A stretch of 64,000 nt of DNA from Galeruca laticollis (lineage: Eukaryota > Arthropoda > Insecta > Coleoptera > Chrysomelidae): NCBI GenBank assembly GCA_963921935.1, contig OY998176.1, forward strand, positions 94,743,415-94,807,414. Direction: 5' to 3'. Below, piece after piece: positions 11,567 through 22,944 of the stretch. Numbering within the stretch: the first letter of the stretch is position 1; the number at the start of each line of letters is the position of its first letter. A model generated the notes under the pieces. It was given only the letters and a program-made list of their open reading frames with translations, searched no databases and was not told the origin of the DNA. The translations under genes and the position numbers were made by a program.

Positions 11567-11822
11567 AGGGTTATATGTGAGCCGCTTTGAACAACATCTA
11601 ATCATGAAGTTGATCATTTGTTCACACTCTAGGCTATATCTTGCTGACAATGCAAAATTTCTCCGAAAATAATCAAAATGCGGTACTTCAGGTACCATAC
11701 CATCCGTTGTATTGGCCCTGATGAGTTGAAAATCAATAGGGTTCATTTGTGAAATGCCCTCAACAATATCCAATGATAAAATTGGTCACTTGTGTACACC
11801 CGGAGGCAGTCTACTTTCCTCG
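11567..11822 (+). repeat. satellite array, right part
   Basis: Continues the array split at 7293. It shows GGGTTATATGTGAGC, then TTTCTCCGAAAATAATC, GGTACTTCAGGTACCAT, CGTTGTATTGG and ATTGGTCACTTGTGTACAC, all matching the monomer at 63.1-63.9 kb. It ends near ACCCGGAGGCAGT. Confidence 0.75.
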
Positions 11823-12671
11823 CATATTAGATAGGGTTGGGCGGAACAGTAAAAAGGAAAAATTTAATAGAATGGGTAAACAGGACTGTTAATATTAAAG
11901 ATATTGACCTGAGAAGCCTGCAGTGTTTCAATATTTTTAGTATTTTTTTTTATTTGTAACATCTATATACCATTACTGTTCTCTCTTTTCAGACACTTCA
12001 ATTAATTACTTTAGTAAAGACATTCCATGCATCTACCCTATCTTAATTTGCAAAGGAAATAAATTATATCAACAATGTCCAGTGGACTAAAATGATTAAT
12101 TATTTATGACATCGGAAACTTCAGTTATTGTACAATACAGTCCTGTTCGAATGAAACAATTTTTAGTCAAATTGGTATCGTGAGCATTCCAGAATGTATA
12201 GCCGTTTCGATATAAGGGTCAATATTGCTGCTTGAAACAATACTATAACCTGCTTGGCCGGAAATTCCCAAAGGAAAGCTCGAATATCACCCTAGATAGA
12301 CATAGCCCGAGTCGGGTATATGAAACATACCCTAAATATTTAATGTAACACTGAAATAAGGCCCACTTTCATTGAATGTTGAGTCTCATGTTAAATTTTC
12401 ATACAACAATAACATGGAATATGTCATTTATCACAGATGTAATGCAATGAAATTTTGAAATTAACATGGAATGAAGAGGGTGATTTCTTTATATTCAGTT
12501 TGTCCTGGATTACTCAATTTAGTAAAAAAAAATTCAAATGTACACCCAAAAATACGGGTTAAGTGCACATGTTGACTCATTTCCGGATTATAAACTCCAA
12601 CTAAATGTTAAAAAAACTCTATACTCTGGTAAAACAGATATAAACAGTCTTAAATATTAAAATAGTTATTT
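11823..12671. other. no recognisable feature
   Basis: Non-coding, AT-rich; no repeat shared with the rest of the window was noticed. Confidence 0.5.
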
Positions 12672-12792
12672 GTAAAACAAGTGTCACAATGACTCGTTTT
12701 GTAGTACGAGTGAAGTTTGCACAACTCACCGCTTCGCGGTTCGTTGTGCAAATCACGAGTACTACAGAAAGTCATTGTGGCACAAGTTTTAC
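12672..12792. mobile_element. foldback MITE of about 120 bp
   Basis: Two arms of about 53 bp: GTAAAACAAGTGTCACAATG and GTAGTACGAGTG on the left, mirrored by CGAGTACTAC and CATTGTGGCACAAGTTTTAC on the right. They close on a small GC-rich hairpin (CACCGCTTCGCGGTTCG). Confidence 0.75.
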
Positions 12793-13014
12793 ACAATATT
12801 TTTTATAATTTGAATTTATTTAATTATTTAAATAAAATATAATTTCATATAATCCCAGTTTTTGAACTAGGAGGAGTGGTTTAAATTTAAATTGGCAATT
12901 CTGTTGATTCCTAATTGGTCAAATCACAGATGGTTTTATTCAGCACTTCTGACTTTTGACATATAACAGAATAATTGTGTAAATTGTAAACAAACTTTCA
13001 TTTAAGCAAAAAGA

Positions 13015-13860
13015 GGATGATACACAGACTGTTAACAGTCCCATTAAATATTAATAATTATACCAAAGAATTAAATATCATAAAACAAATAGCAGTTAAT
13101 AATAATGACGATCCAAATTTAATTGACAATATCATAAATAAAAAGATAAAAAAACAGACTTTAGAACAAGTATTCCCTTCAGATAAAAATACTAAACCAT
13201 TTAAAAGCTTGACATACTTTGGAACACCACCCTTAAAAATTAAATCCTTTTCAGAAACTTTAGACAATAATATTTCCTTTAAAACTGATTACAATTTATC
13301 CAAATTCATTAAAAATAATAAATCTAAATCTTCAAAATTAAACAAATCAGGAGTTCATAAATTAAAATGTGGTGTAATGTCAATTGTGATGAAATTTATA
13401 TCGGTAGAACTTTTAGAAATTATAAAACTAGAATTTCTGAACACAAACGTAGCTATGACAACAAAAAATTAGATTATGACTATTCAAATCATTTATCAGA
13501 AAACCAACACATTTTCGACCCAAATTTTGAAATTCTCCATGTAGTCGGTCAATCCTTTAGTTTAAATTTATTAGAGGCCCTAGAGTTTAACAAAAATAAA
13601 TATTCAGGTAATCTCCTTAACGACCAAATAGATATCAATCAGTCTCCTTTATTGAACCTCTTTACCTAGAAGATAGCTTAGGAATGTTTGTAGTGAATGA
13701 ATTTCCAGGTAATTTCTTTCAATACCATTGTTAACCTTAGTAAATAGATTTAACACCGTATATATTAAGACATTTTTATATTTTACCTTCATTCGTTTTG
13801 ACAAAGCTACTGTGTTAGTGAAACGCGTCAACAAGTTTAAATTGAACATTAGTTCAAATA
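13015..13860 (+). pseudogene. Penelope-like element, 3' part (linker, GIY-YIG, 3' UTR)
   Basis: This 5'-truncated copy starts at MIHRLLTVPLNINNY, runs through the linker and enters the GIY-YIG nuclease (CDEIYIGRTFRNYKTRISEH, then NHLSENQHIFDPNFEI) after a one-base frameshift near 13372. It ends at SPLLNLFT (stop 13667-13669). The following 190 bp match the PLE 3' UTR at 1-90 and 21605-21712. The nuclease makes the nick that primes reverse transcription in intact PLEs. Here no RT is present, so it is dead. Confidence 0.85.
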
Positions 13861-13879
13861 AATGAAGATTTAAACAAAC

Positions 13880-15840
13880 TATAATGAATTCTATGTAATA
13901 TAATAATATTATATATTTGAAAAGGTGTCATCAAACGGAAATGGTTGACAGACAATAGACAAATGAAGGCTAAAAATGGTTGTTTTAAAAATGTTATCTA
14001 CAAAAAATAGAAAAAAACTTATGATAGAAAACTGGTCCTATCAAAAAATGTATTTCTTCTCAAATGAATGATTCAAGTAAATACAGTTTATGGATTAAAA
14101 TTATTATTAATTCGATGTAAAATTTATTTTTTATGAAAAAGAGATACCAATCATGTATAAGATATATCATAATGAATCAATTTTGCAAACTGGTGAGTTC
14201 CGTTTTTGAATAATCAATAACTGTTTTATTTCTATGGACAAAAGTTATTTAGAATTGAGAGCTTGTTTTGTGATTACTATTATTTGAAAAATATCTATAC
14301 ATCCAATTTTTATACTCCAAAGTAAAATAGTATATTGTTTTATGAGTGACGAAAGTAATATATTTTGAAGTGAGTAATTTTCGTGAGCTTCAAAAATGAT
14401 TTCGACGAGTGAAAGTCTATATTTTTTCTAAAATCCTATTTTATCATAATAATTTACGAAAACCTTTCCGAAGAGGAATTTAAGTGATTGTCAACTCTTC
14501 AATCCATAAATTTTCGATATATTTCTTCATATCTCAGTTCAGATTTTACTGATAATTAATCCATAGAGGTTTCCTCAGCTTGATTTGCTATTTCTGGTAG
14601 TGTATTTGGAAAATCTAAATCCCTTTCTGGATTAGAAACCATGATAACTTCTCATTTTTTTCAGTTTAATTGGACAAGTCTTAGCAATTAACGAGATATG
14701 TCAAACTAATGAACGGTATTTTTACAATTCTATTTTGCTTTTCAATTAAACAGAAATAAAATAATGTATACTAATTTTAGAAATGATTCCTCTTTGTTTA
14801 TTGAATATTTAACGCCATATAAAAATTATATACGTGGGCAAGAAATGATTGAAAATATAAATTTAACTTTCGGCACTAGAGACGAAATTTAACGTAAGGA
14901 CTTGTGACGGAAATCACGTTTTCGCTGAAGGTATTCTATTACAAAATGACGTCTTCTTGTGAAGGGTTATAGAAAATAATATTCAAAATATAAATAAAGG
15001 AGACATTCTCAGACAAAAACCAGTGCAAGTACTCTTTTCGTGTTTTTCTTACTGAAAAACGTAAAAATAACTCAAAATAATAAAGTCGACAATTCCAACT
15101 TTATTTGGGGTAAACTATTTTTCTCGCATCGTAGATTAGGTTCGCGGAAAAATAATAACCAGAAAATGAAGAATGCCGTGCTAAAAATAGGTTTGCCCCT
15201 TTTTCGTAACGGAAGAGCTTTCAGATAGTTCTAAAAGGAAGATTGGCGAATCAAGATCATGTCAAATTGCACCAAAATGGAGCACAGAGCAATTGTTCTA
15301 GCATTAATAAAAAAATACTCGTACTATATGTTGATAGAACGAAATCATCAGTAAATATTATAACTAACGTCACTTTAAATGGAGTGTATCGAGAATTGGA
15401 TTATTATTGACTATGGGATAGAAATAAATTTTATCATTTTGAAAGTAATTTGAATTCAAGCATTCATCTGGTTGAATAATAATAACATTACTATGAAATA
15501 CATAAGGTCTTGATATAGAGGATGCAAGAAAATAGAGAGAATAATTTTCCACAGAATCTACATAATTATACTTGATATTATAGAAGTGAAATAACTGCCA
15601 TATAAATTTATACAAATAATTAAATTATTGGTTTAAATTGACGACGGGACTTTGAAATGGCAAACAATAGTTTCATTCGGAACTATTGAATTATTTTAAA
15701 TTAGAGCAGTATCATAAAATTCATATCAACTTAATGCAAGCTCCATTTTGATATATATTTTCAACATTTGAGTGTGAAATGAATGGAAATAAGCTATTTT
15801 GGCATAATATTAACTGTCTCGACCCTTACCTCGTGGAATC
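13880..15840. other. no recognisable feature
   Basis: Long AT-rich stretch without coding similarity or obvious inverted repeats. Confidence 0.45.
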
Positions 15841-15845
15841 TCCTC

Positions 15846-16012
15846 ATATTAGTGTTTCAAATGAAACTCAACGTTTCTAAAGAATTGACAATTGTTTCGA
15901 TAACTGAATATCAGTTATCGAAACTATTGTCAATTTTTTAGAATTTTTTAATATTTTTCATTATATTGTGAAATTAGCTAGAAACGTTGAGTTTCATTTA
16001 AAACACTAATAT
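15846..16012. mobile_element. foldback MITE with a nested palindrome
   Basis: Ends ATATTAGTGTTTCAAATGAA with ACTCAACGTTTCTA are mirrored at 15979-16012. Near the left arm lies a second near-perfect palindrome, TTTCGATAACTGAATATC and its mirror, around 15894-15945. Its sequence resembles the stem-II/GAAAC part of the hammerhead-like motifs seen in PLE 3' regions elsewhere in the window. Confidence 0.75.
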
Positions 16013-16838
16013 TTTGGCATACATCTAAAGGAGAAGTTATACAATGTAATACGTTATTCATGCGCTGTTCATGTATTGTTGCATGTTTGGTAGGAACTGA
16101 GTAACTCATGTTTCCAGTCTTTATCAAGTATGGAATTCAGACTTGAGAAGCTTGTTGATTTTGCTAAACGCAGGAGTATATTTTTCCCTCCAAATACATC
16201 TATTTGGATAACTTGAGATAAAAAAATTTTTAACTTGCCTGGAAAATTGCAGATGATACCCATCATGCTGAAATACTATTTGAACATCATATTAATTTTG
16301 ATTTTTCCTTTTCCAAAATTGTTAGCTGATAGAATTAATAAAAGAAGCTATGTTGTTTCGATATCATCAGTATTACAGGATTTTCGTCGATATCTTCGCC
16401 ACTACCTTGTTCTCTATTTGGAAAGTTATCGAAAAAGTTTCCATTCAAATCTGTAGGAAAATTCACTACATTTTCTTATACATAGCAAACTGAATTCTCA
16501 ATTTTTCATGACAAATTGCGCACTAGTGCTAAAGCTAGGAATTATTTATTTCGAGTGATTTCTCTGTGGCACATCTACAAGCAAGTCCTCGCATTAAATT
16601 TGAATAGTCTCACTTGATCCATTTTTATACTCACCATAGCATTTTTCGCACATTCTGTAATATACTATACGGAGTCTTGTACGTGAGGAAGAGAAGATAC
16701 AGGTCAAATCTATTTTAAAAAGGGACATTTTTAATGACTATTCCCTCGTCGGAATGTTATTATATTATCGTTTAAGTTGTCTAATCTAATTTGAACATGA
16801 ATTCGGTTTTTTCCTGGGAAAATTTCTTTTAATTTAGG
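16013..16838. other. no recognisable feature
   Basis: AT-rich, non-coding. The gypsy remnant starts at its right edge. Confidence 0.45.
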
Positions 16839-17048
16839 TTAATTTGGTTGATAATAGACAAATTCTAACATTATTTGGTTTTTATAGTAATTTATGGGTT
16901 TTTCTGTTATTGGGATTTCCAATATAGGGTTGTCTTGGCTGCTATGGATTGTTTGGTCATCTAATATTTCTTTCTGAATATTTTGTTGTGGTTCCTCTTG
17001 GTTTTCTTGTGTTTTGTTTGTTTGTGGACGGGTCTGATCAAAGTTCAT
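16839..17048 (-). pseudogene. gypsy pol linker between RNase H and integrase
   Basis: A 70-residue reading rich in Gln, Asn and Glu ends with EIPITEKPINYYKNQI. Such a spacer precedes integrase in 17.6/297-like gypsy elements. It is offset by a frameshift from the RNase H piece (17055-17510) and stops at 16839, where the element is cut. Confidence 0.6.
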
Positions 17049-17054
17049 TTTATC

Positions 17055-17660
17055 TTACCTTTCTTCTACGGATGGGCGTTTATCTGGTATGTCTTCTTTA
17101 GCAAAGTCCGAGAGTCTGTCTTCAGGTGGATTATTGTATAGGGAGGCGTTATCATCATCGGGAGCTCCTAATCTTCTGTTAACTTCTCCGATATATTTCG
17201 CTAAGTCGAATAACTCTTTTGTATGTATTTCTACTCTTGAAAGGGTGTTAGCGTTTGTGTTTGATTTTCCTTTTTTGTAAACAATCTCATAATCATATTC
17301 TTCTAACTTCAGTCTCCATCTTATAAGTTTAGAGTTTGGTTCTTTCAAGCTGAATATCCACTGTAGCGGTTTGTGATCTAATAAAATTTTGAATTTCCTT
17401 CCAAATAAATCAGGTCTAAAGTATTTTACAGCCCATACTATAGCAAGCATCTCCTTTTCGATGGTTGAATAATTTTGTTCTGAATTGTTTAACGTTCTGG
17501 ATGCAAACACGATTGGTTTATCTTTGCCAATTGGCCCTTGCGAAAGTATGGCACCAATTGCAAAATGTCTAGCATCAGATGTTAAATTGAGGGGTGGTGT
17601 GAAATCGGGGCATTGAAGTAAGGGTTCAATTACAAGAAGATTTTTACAAGTTTCAAAACA
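17055..17660 (-). pseudogene. gypsy RT thumb/RNase H domain
   Basis: From the upstream end the reading is LLQCPDFTPPLNLTSDARHF, AIGAILSQ, FASRTLNNSEQNYSTIEKEM, LAIVWAVKYFRPDLFG and DHKPLQWIF. This is the Ty3/gypsy RNase H block that degrades the RNA strand of the hybrid. The open stretch begins at 17510; the upstream 150 bases are readable in the same style. It joins directly to protease-end sequence, so the RT palm is deleted. Confidence 0.85.
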
Positions 17661-17819
17661 TTTGATTGATTTAGGAGTATGTGATTTTTATCTGGTTGAT
17701 AATATTTAATCGGTAATACAGAATTTTCAGTTATTAGTTTGGATTTGGGAAAATCGATGTGTGCTTTTAAAAATTTTAAATTGTCTGTACCAATTAATTA
17801 AATTGTGATTACTTTCGAA

Positions 17820-18038
17820 CTACATAAAACTTGGAATATCAATAGAATATTCTTGAGAATGTGTTTGAAAAACTGAGCTTACTACGCATGGTTCCTGTTT
17901 CACATTATTTTTGAAATACTGAAAGCCAATATCAGGATTTAAAAATGATTTTGATGAACCGGTATCTATAAGGAGTTCTAATGATGGATTTCTAATAACT
18001 ATATACGGTAATTCTGTTTTATCACAAATAGAATTCAT
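17820..18038 (-). pseudogene. gypsy aspartic protease
   Basis: The reading SLELLIDTGSSKSFLNP holds the retropepsin active-site triad (Asp-Thr-Gly) and the usual SKSFL(N) follow-up. After about 72 residues the frame is lost, and the sequence runs into a protease-end region and then, after the deletion, the RNase H part. Retropepsins cut the gag-pol polyprotein. Confidence 0.8.
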
Positions 18039-18049
18039 TTCTATTTATT

Positions 18050-19303
18050 ATCTGTTTAAATTCGGATTCGGATTGAAATGAAAATTATCATCATCGCTTT
18101 CGCTATCATAATTAACGTTTTTATTTTCAGTATATTCGTTTATTTCGGGGTTTGACATATATTATTCTTGTGAAAAGTCTTGTTCACAATTGAAAAGTTC
18201 TTCCGATGTCCAATTTCTCTGGGGAGTTTGTCTTGGAAAATTATTTGGAGAATTTCGGCGAGCAACTGGAAGGGTACTTGTAATACTCATAGGAGTAGGT
18301 TTAGGAATTCTTATTGGCCGTAGTCATTTGGGTCGGTCTTGTTTGAGGTGTATTGTCACTTGCACAAACATTCTATGGTCGTTGGGGTTTGCCAACATTT
18401 TGTTGGTTGTGAAATATCTTTGGGGTGGTAATTGTCTCGGATTTACATTTACTGGACCTTGAGAAACTGGTCTCTGTTGAGTTTGTTGCCATTGTGGCCT
18501 AAAAGAGAGTTAAGAAGATTTGGAGGGTTGAGGAGAATGTGGCTGATATCGAGCAGAAAATTGAGGTTTCTTATTAGAAAAGTTTTGTCGAGGGTTGCTT
18601 CCTTTTTGTAAATAATGTATATTATTTTCCTCTTGGATATACTGCATTGCAGATACTAATGTGGTGGGTCGCATTGCTCTAATAGTAGAACCTAAAGGTT
18701 ATTTAAGACCTGCGAGGAAGGTAGTTAAACCTGTTGTTGAAAGAATTGTTTCTTATTTTGAATAATAAGACAATCATTATTATGAAGATTAATATAATTA
18801 CAAATAGTATTTAAAATTTCAAGACATATATGATAAAATTGTTGTAGTTGTTCGTTATAAGTTTGCCTCAAATTAACTAAATCTCTCGTCAATGAATTTT
18901 CATTCCTACGATCACCAAAGTTTCCAATCAAAATTGTTTTTAATTCAATCCAGTCTTTATAACCATATATTGGCATAATCTCTTTAGCTTTCCCTATGAT
19001 TTTAGAGAAGATAACCTGTAGTAACAGAATATTTTGAAAACAATTTTCGTTACCAGCTACTTCAATGAAATCATATAATTCGTTATGTTTTCCATTAAAA
19101 GTTGGTAGAATACAAAGGTTTTTTAGATCAAATTGTGGAAGAGCCATTGTATTTCTATTAATATTTGAATTACTTAAATTAGATCTGTTTCCACCAATAC
19201 TCGAATTTGAGCTATTCTCACTGATACTCAAATTTGAAATTAAGGCTGATAATGAATCTGCAGATAAATCGCTCAAAGGATTAAAAGCATAGGAATCTGA
19301 CAT
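18050..19303 (-). pseudogene. gypsy gag
   Basis: The first 192 residues are open (start at 19303): a Ser/Asn-rich N-terminus, then capsid-like sequence LPTFNGKHNELYDFIE and LVNLRQTYNEQLQQFYHIC. After about 18725 the frame breaks, but the text continues through TLVSAMQYIQEENNI, a Gln/Pro-rich stretch, and an acidic end (TSEELFNCEQDFSQEY, NYDSESDDD). No CCHC knuckle is visible, which fits 17.6/297-like gag. The product would have been the particle shell protein. Confidence 0.75.
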
Positions 19304-19639
19304 AGGTACTCACAGAATAAGCGTGTCGATCAAATTTATTCCCCAAAACTGCAGGTGGTCATTGTTGGATGATCTAGTTTTGGATGAAACTTCGAATATT
19401 TCTCCAAAATTGCACTTTCGTGTTAATTTTCGCACGTTTCGAGTTGCAAAAAAATTAATTTTTCAAAGTTCGTATCGCGAATAAACTCTTTCGCGATCCT
19501 ACCGTTTCCAGCGCCAATTATATTTTCGGTTTCAAAAGTTAAGTTTTTAAACACAAAATTACAATTCATTTGACGTGAAATACATAGATTGAAATATATC
19601 TAACAACAACAAAATCAGATTCAATTATGAATGTTTATC

Positions 19640-20215
19640 TCGAGAATTTATAATATAAAACAGCATATTCCGCACTATCAGCGTCTGGGTGGAGCAACAT
19701 ACCATTCATTGCAACAATGTATCATAATGGTACCATTAATTGTTACAATGTCACTTACGCAACACCAACAAAAATTTGGGCGGGTATTTTTGAAAATGCC
19801 AATAGAGGTCCTTCATTTCTTGAAGAAACTTTGACTGGCTATTTGCACCTTGATATGCTTGATGAAACACTCGATTCTCTCATATTTCACGATCTGGAAA
19901 CTCAAATTAATAATGGAAGTGATGTATTTTTGCAGGAGGATATGTTAAATTTCCAACAGGCCCCACTCCATTATATTCTTCTCGTCCGACAGTGGTATAA
20001 CTATAGATTCCCGGATAGGCTAAAAGGGAGCAATTGAATGGTTTCCGAATTCACTGGATTTACGTCGCTTAGAATTATGTATTTAGGGACATATTAGACG
20101 TGCTGTTTATATAATACAACCTGCTGCTATTGATGAACTCGAAAGACGAATTACAGTCGTTAAATTAATGGTGGATTTTTCCGAATTGTGAGAGAGGAGT
20201 TCAAAAACAAAGAAT
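19640..20215 (+). pseudogene. IS630/Tc1-mariner-like transposase remnant
   Basis: Readable blocks are NGTINCYNVTY, KIWAGIFENANRGPSFLEE, LTGYLHLDMLDETLD, then FLQEDM, APLHYILLVRQWYNYRFPDR, a degraded block where family members have the WPPRSPDLTP motif, and AAIDELERRI. These match a common insect DDE transposase family that carries FQQDGAPPHY at this place. The residue expected to be Asp in that motif is disrupted, and frameshifts occur near 19820 and 20037. Confidence 0.7.
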
Positions 20216-21189
20216 ATTACTGTTTAACAGTTTAACAGTTTATAAGATAGGCGTAAGTTGATCCCAAGCTTGAAATTCATTTCTCGAAACTAAATGATTA
20301 TTGTGTAAAAGGAAATTAGCTTAAAAATGAAAAATCAAACCTTCAGAATATATTCATTTCACCTATTAAAGGGTTGGAATGCTACCACATAGTCTTCTAC
20401 ACTGATGCAATTGTTTCTGTAAGTTGACAGCGCAAAAAATGATTATTAGTACCATTAGAAGGGTAACTAAACGCCTATAAAAATGATGTGCCACTTGACC
20501 CTCTTCTTAAGATTCTCAACGTAACGTTTAAAGAATCGAATCACGAGGGTTACAGATATTTCTCAAAATGTCCCCCTTGAAAATAAAAAAATTGTGTTTT
20601 CTATATTTCCATATAGTGTTTATCGATACATTATTTTAATTCTATATTCAATTATTTGTCAGTCATACGTGTGTGCATATACTATTCCAAACGTGTTTTC
20701 CATTCACACAAACGTATTAATGTTTCTAAATACAATAAACTACGTGTATGTCCGTGTTCTTCCATAAAACCAAATGCATGTAATGTTTGCCGCTCTGTAC
20801 TAGAAAAATGAATAGTTTCGATAGTGTCTTACTTCTCAAATAATAATTATAAATCAACATTCTCATTTTGAAATGCAAACATGCTAGGGGAGGAGAACTT
20901 TGACTTCTACTGCTTTATGTATCTCATTTATATTCACAAAACTAGTTAATGAAAGTTTTTCTTCGTCAGAATCAGACAGACGTGTACAAAATTACCTGAT
21001 AGTATATGTTGCATACTGCACGTGATTCTTTTGTTTCTTATATTATTGATATGGATAATAGCAAGGTTCATCGTATTTCTGTGAAAACACATATATACAG
21101 GCTATACGTTTCTGAAGAAACTGTCACTGTTTTTCAGCTAAGTCAATCCAGTTTCCGTGGTGAATCCAACCAAATTTTCCCTGCTTCCT
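20216..21189. other. no recognisable feature
   Basis: Non-coding, AT-rich. The distal end of the IS630-like element may lie here but no terminal repeat was found. Confidence 0.4.
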
Positions 21190-21600
21190 CCCAGAGATTT
21201 TGATGTGCATTTTCCTCGTTGACTATTCATTCCATCCCATTCTAATTTTTTTCTCTCCAATTCATCATCATCCTTCTGGTGTCCTCTTCAACTTTTTCTT
21301 TTAATTTAGATTTTGGTCTGCCTCTCGGCATTTCTGTTTGTGGTTTCCATTTTGTGATCTTCCTCACTGCTGCATTTCTTTATTTTCTGATTATGTCCCC
21401 ATACCACCTAATTCTTTGCGAATTAAATCTTATTACCATGTTAGCTTTGATGATAAATGGTCCATGGCGTAGTTCATTATTGGTATTGATTCTTATTCAT
21501 TTATTCTTGATATTTTTCTTCCAAATACCTGCGGGTGTTCTTCTTCTCTCTTATCTAAGTTCGCTTCGTATGTTACTACAGGACTGGCCGATGACATAAA
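21190..21600 (-). pseudogene. LINE C-terminal fragment
   Basis: On the minus strand the readings FNSQRIRWYGDIIRK, NAAVRKITKWKPQTEMPRGR and PKSKLKEKVEEDTRRM form the C-terminal zinc-free tail typical of insect endonuclease/RT LINEs. Stops interrupt it. It abuts the 3' UTR of the PLE that follows at 21605. Confidence 0.65.
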
Positions 21601-22111
21601 ACAATTTCATTCGTTTAAAACTTCATTAAGCACCTCAGCTTTATCAAACGAGTGAACGTATAACATAAGTATTGAACAAGTTTACCTGGAAATTAATTCA
21701 CTACAATCGTTCCTAAACTATATCTAGGTAAAAAGGTTTAATAAGAAAGAATAGGTCGTTAAGAAGGTTACCTTTATATTTCTTTATATTCATATCAAGA
21801 ACTTCTAAAAGATTTGATTTAAAGGATTTAGATTTTACATGTAAAATTACTAAATTTGGGTCGAAAGTGTGTTGGTTTTCTAATAAACGGTTTGTGTTCT
21901 GAAATTCTAGATTTAAAATTCCTAGAAGTTCTACCGATATAAATTTTATCACAGTTGTCATTACCACATTTTAATTTAAAAACTACTGATTTGTTTAATT
22001 TTGAAAATTTAGACTTCTCATTTTTAATGGGTTTTAAAGCGAATACTCATGTCTGAAGTTTCTAAAAATTATGTTATTTTTAAGGATGGTGTTCTAAAGT
22101 ATGTGTTTCAT

Positions 22112-22640
22112 ATGAAACACTAGAGTTTCTGGGAAACGTATACAAATGGACTGTAGATTGAAAGACAGATGTACAGAAAAAACAGATGTACTTACCACTC
22201 TCCTGGTCTCCTGCTGTTTGCGTCTAGATGAGTGATGCATAGCGCGAAAACCCAGTAAATGTGTTATCATTAGAACTTATAGGTCATAGACCGTAACTAA
22301 ATTTTTGTATCGACGTATACACTATCGACACCGTACATATAACAGCTTTTATATGTACGGTGACCTTGCAAATATTACATATATTTTTAATTTGGGAAAC
22401 AGAAATTAAAAATTATTATCGAGTATTGAACATTCCACCCACCGAAAACATTAAAAATAATAGGTCGTAGACCGGAACAAAATTTTTGTATCGACGAATA
22501 CACTATCGATGTCGGTATTCATTTGTTTTACGCCTTTGTCGCCGTGGCAGTACTTCTAAATTGACTATGCAAATCTGTCATATACATTTTTTTTGGGGAA
22601 ATAGAAATCAAAAATTATTATCGAGTATTGAACAGTATGT
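22112..22640. repeat. insertion with a two-copy tandem duplication of about 180 bp
   Basis: Two related units, about 22285-22435 and 22462-22636, share AGGTCRTAGACCGKAAC, TTTTTGTATCGACG, TACACTATCGA and ATTATTATCGAGTATTGAAC. They lie inside the PLE between its linker and GIY-YIG parts. No terminal repeats were resolved, so the segment's class is unknown. Confidence 0.6.
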
Positions 22641-22944
22641 TAAGCTTTCAAATTGTTTATTTTAATTGTTATCAGAAAAAAATACTTGTTCTAAAGTCTG
22701 TTTTATTATCTTTTTATTTATGATATTGTCAATTAAATTGGGATAGTAATTATTATTTACTGCTATTTGTTTAATGATATTTAGTTCTTTGTTGTAATTA
22801 TTAGTATCTACTGGGACTGTTAGAAGTCTGTGTATCATATTATTGAAAGCTACTAATTTATGAATGAATGGGTGGACCGAACTATTATGAATTGTTATGT
22901 CAGTATGTGATTTTTAATGAAATATAGAAAGATCATGTTTATTA

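Larger units (their letters stand above)
16839..19606 (-). mobile_element. gypsy-type LTR retrotransposon, truncated and internally deleted
   Basis: Read on the minus strand the order is: leader with a TGGCGCTGGAAACGG primer-site-like sequence (about 19502-19516), gag, protease, RNase H, then a short linker. The RT lying between protease and RNase H is missing and the integrase is absent, so the copy cannot move by itself. Upstream of the primer site a short A/T-rich piece (about 19517-19606) ending in TATATCTAACA may be the inner end of its LTR. Confidence 0.8.

Noticed and set aside
15894..15945. Palindrome in the 15.8-kb MITE as a true hammerhead ribozyme
   Set aside because: It has GAAAC and a good stem but lacks the CUGANGA box; the symmetry is explained by the palindrome itself.
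22285..22636. CRISPR-like or satellite array
   Set aside because: Only two diverged units, no short uniform repeats; a local duplication in a eukaryotic genome.
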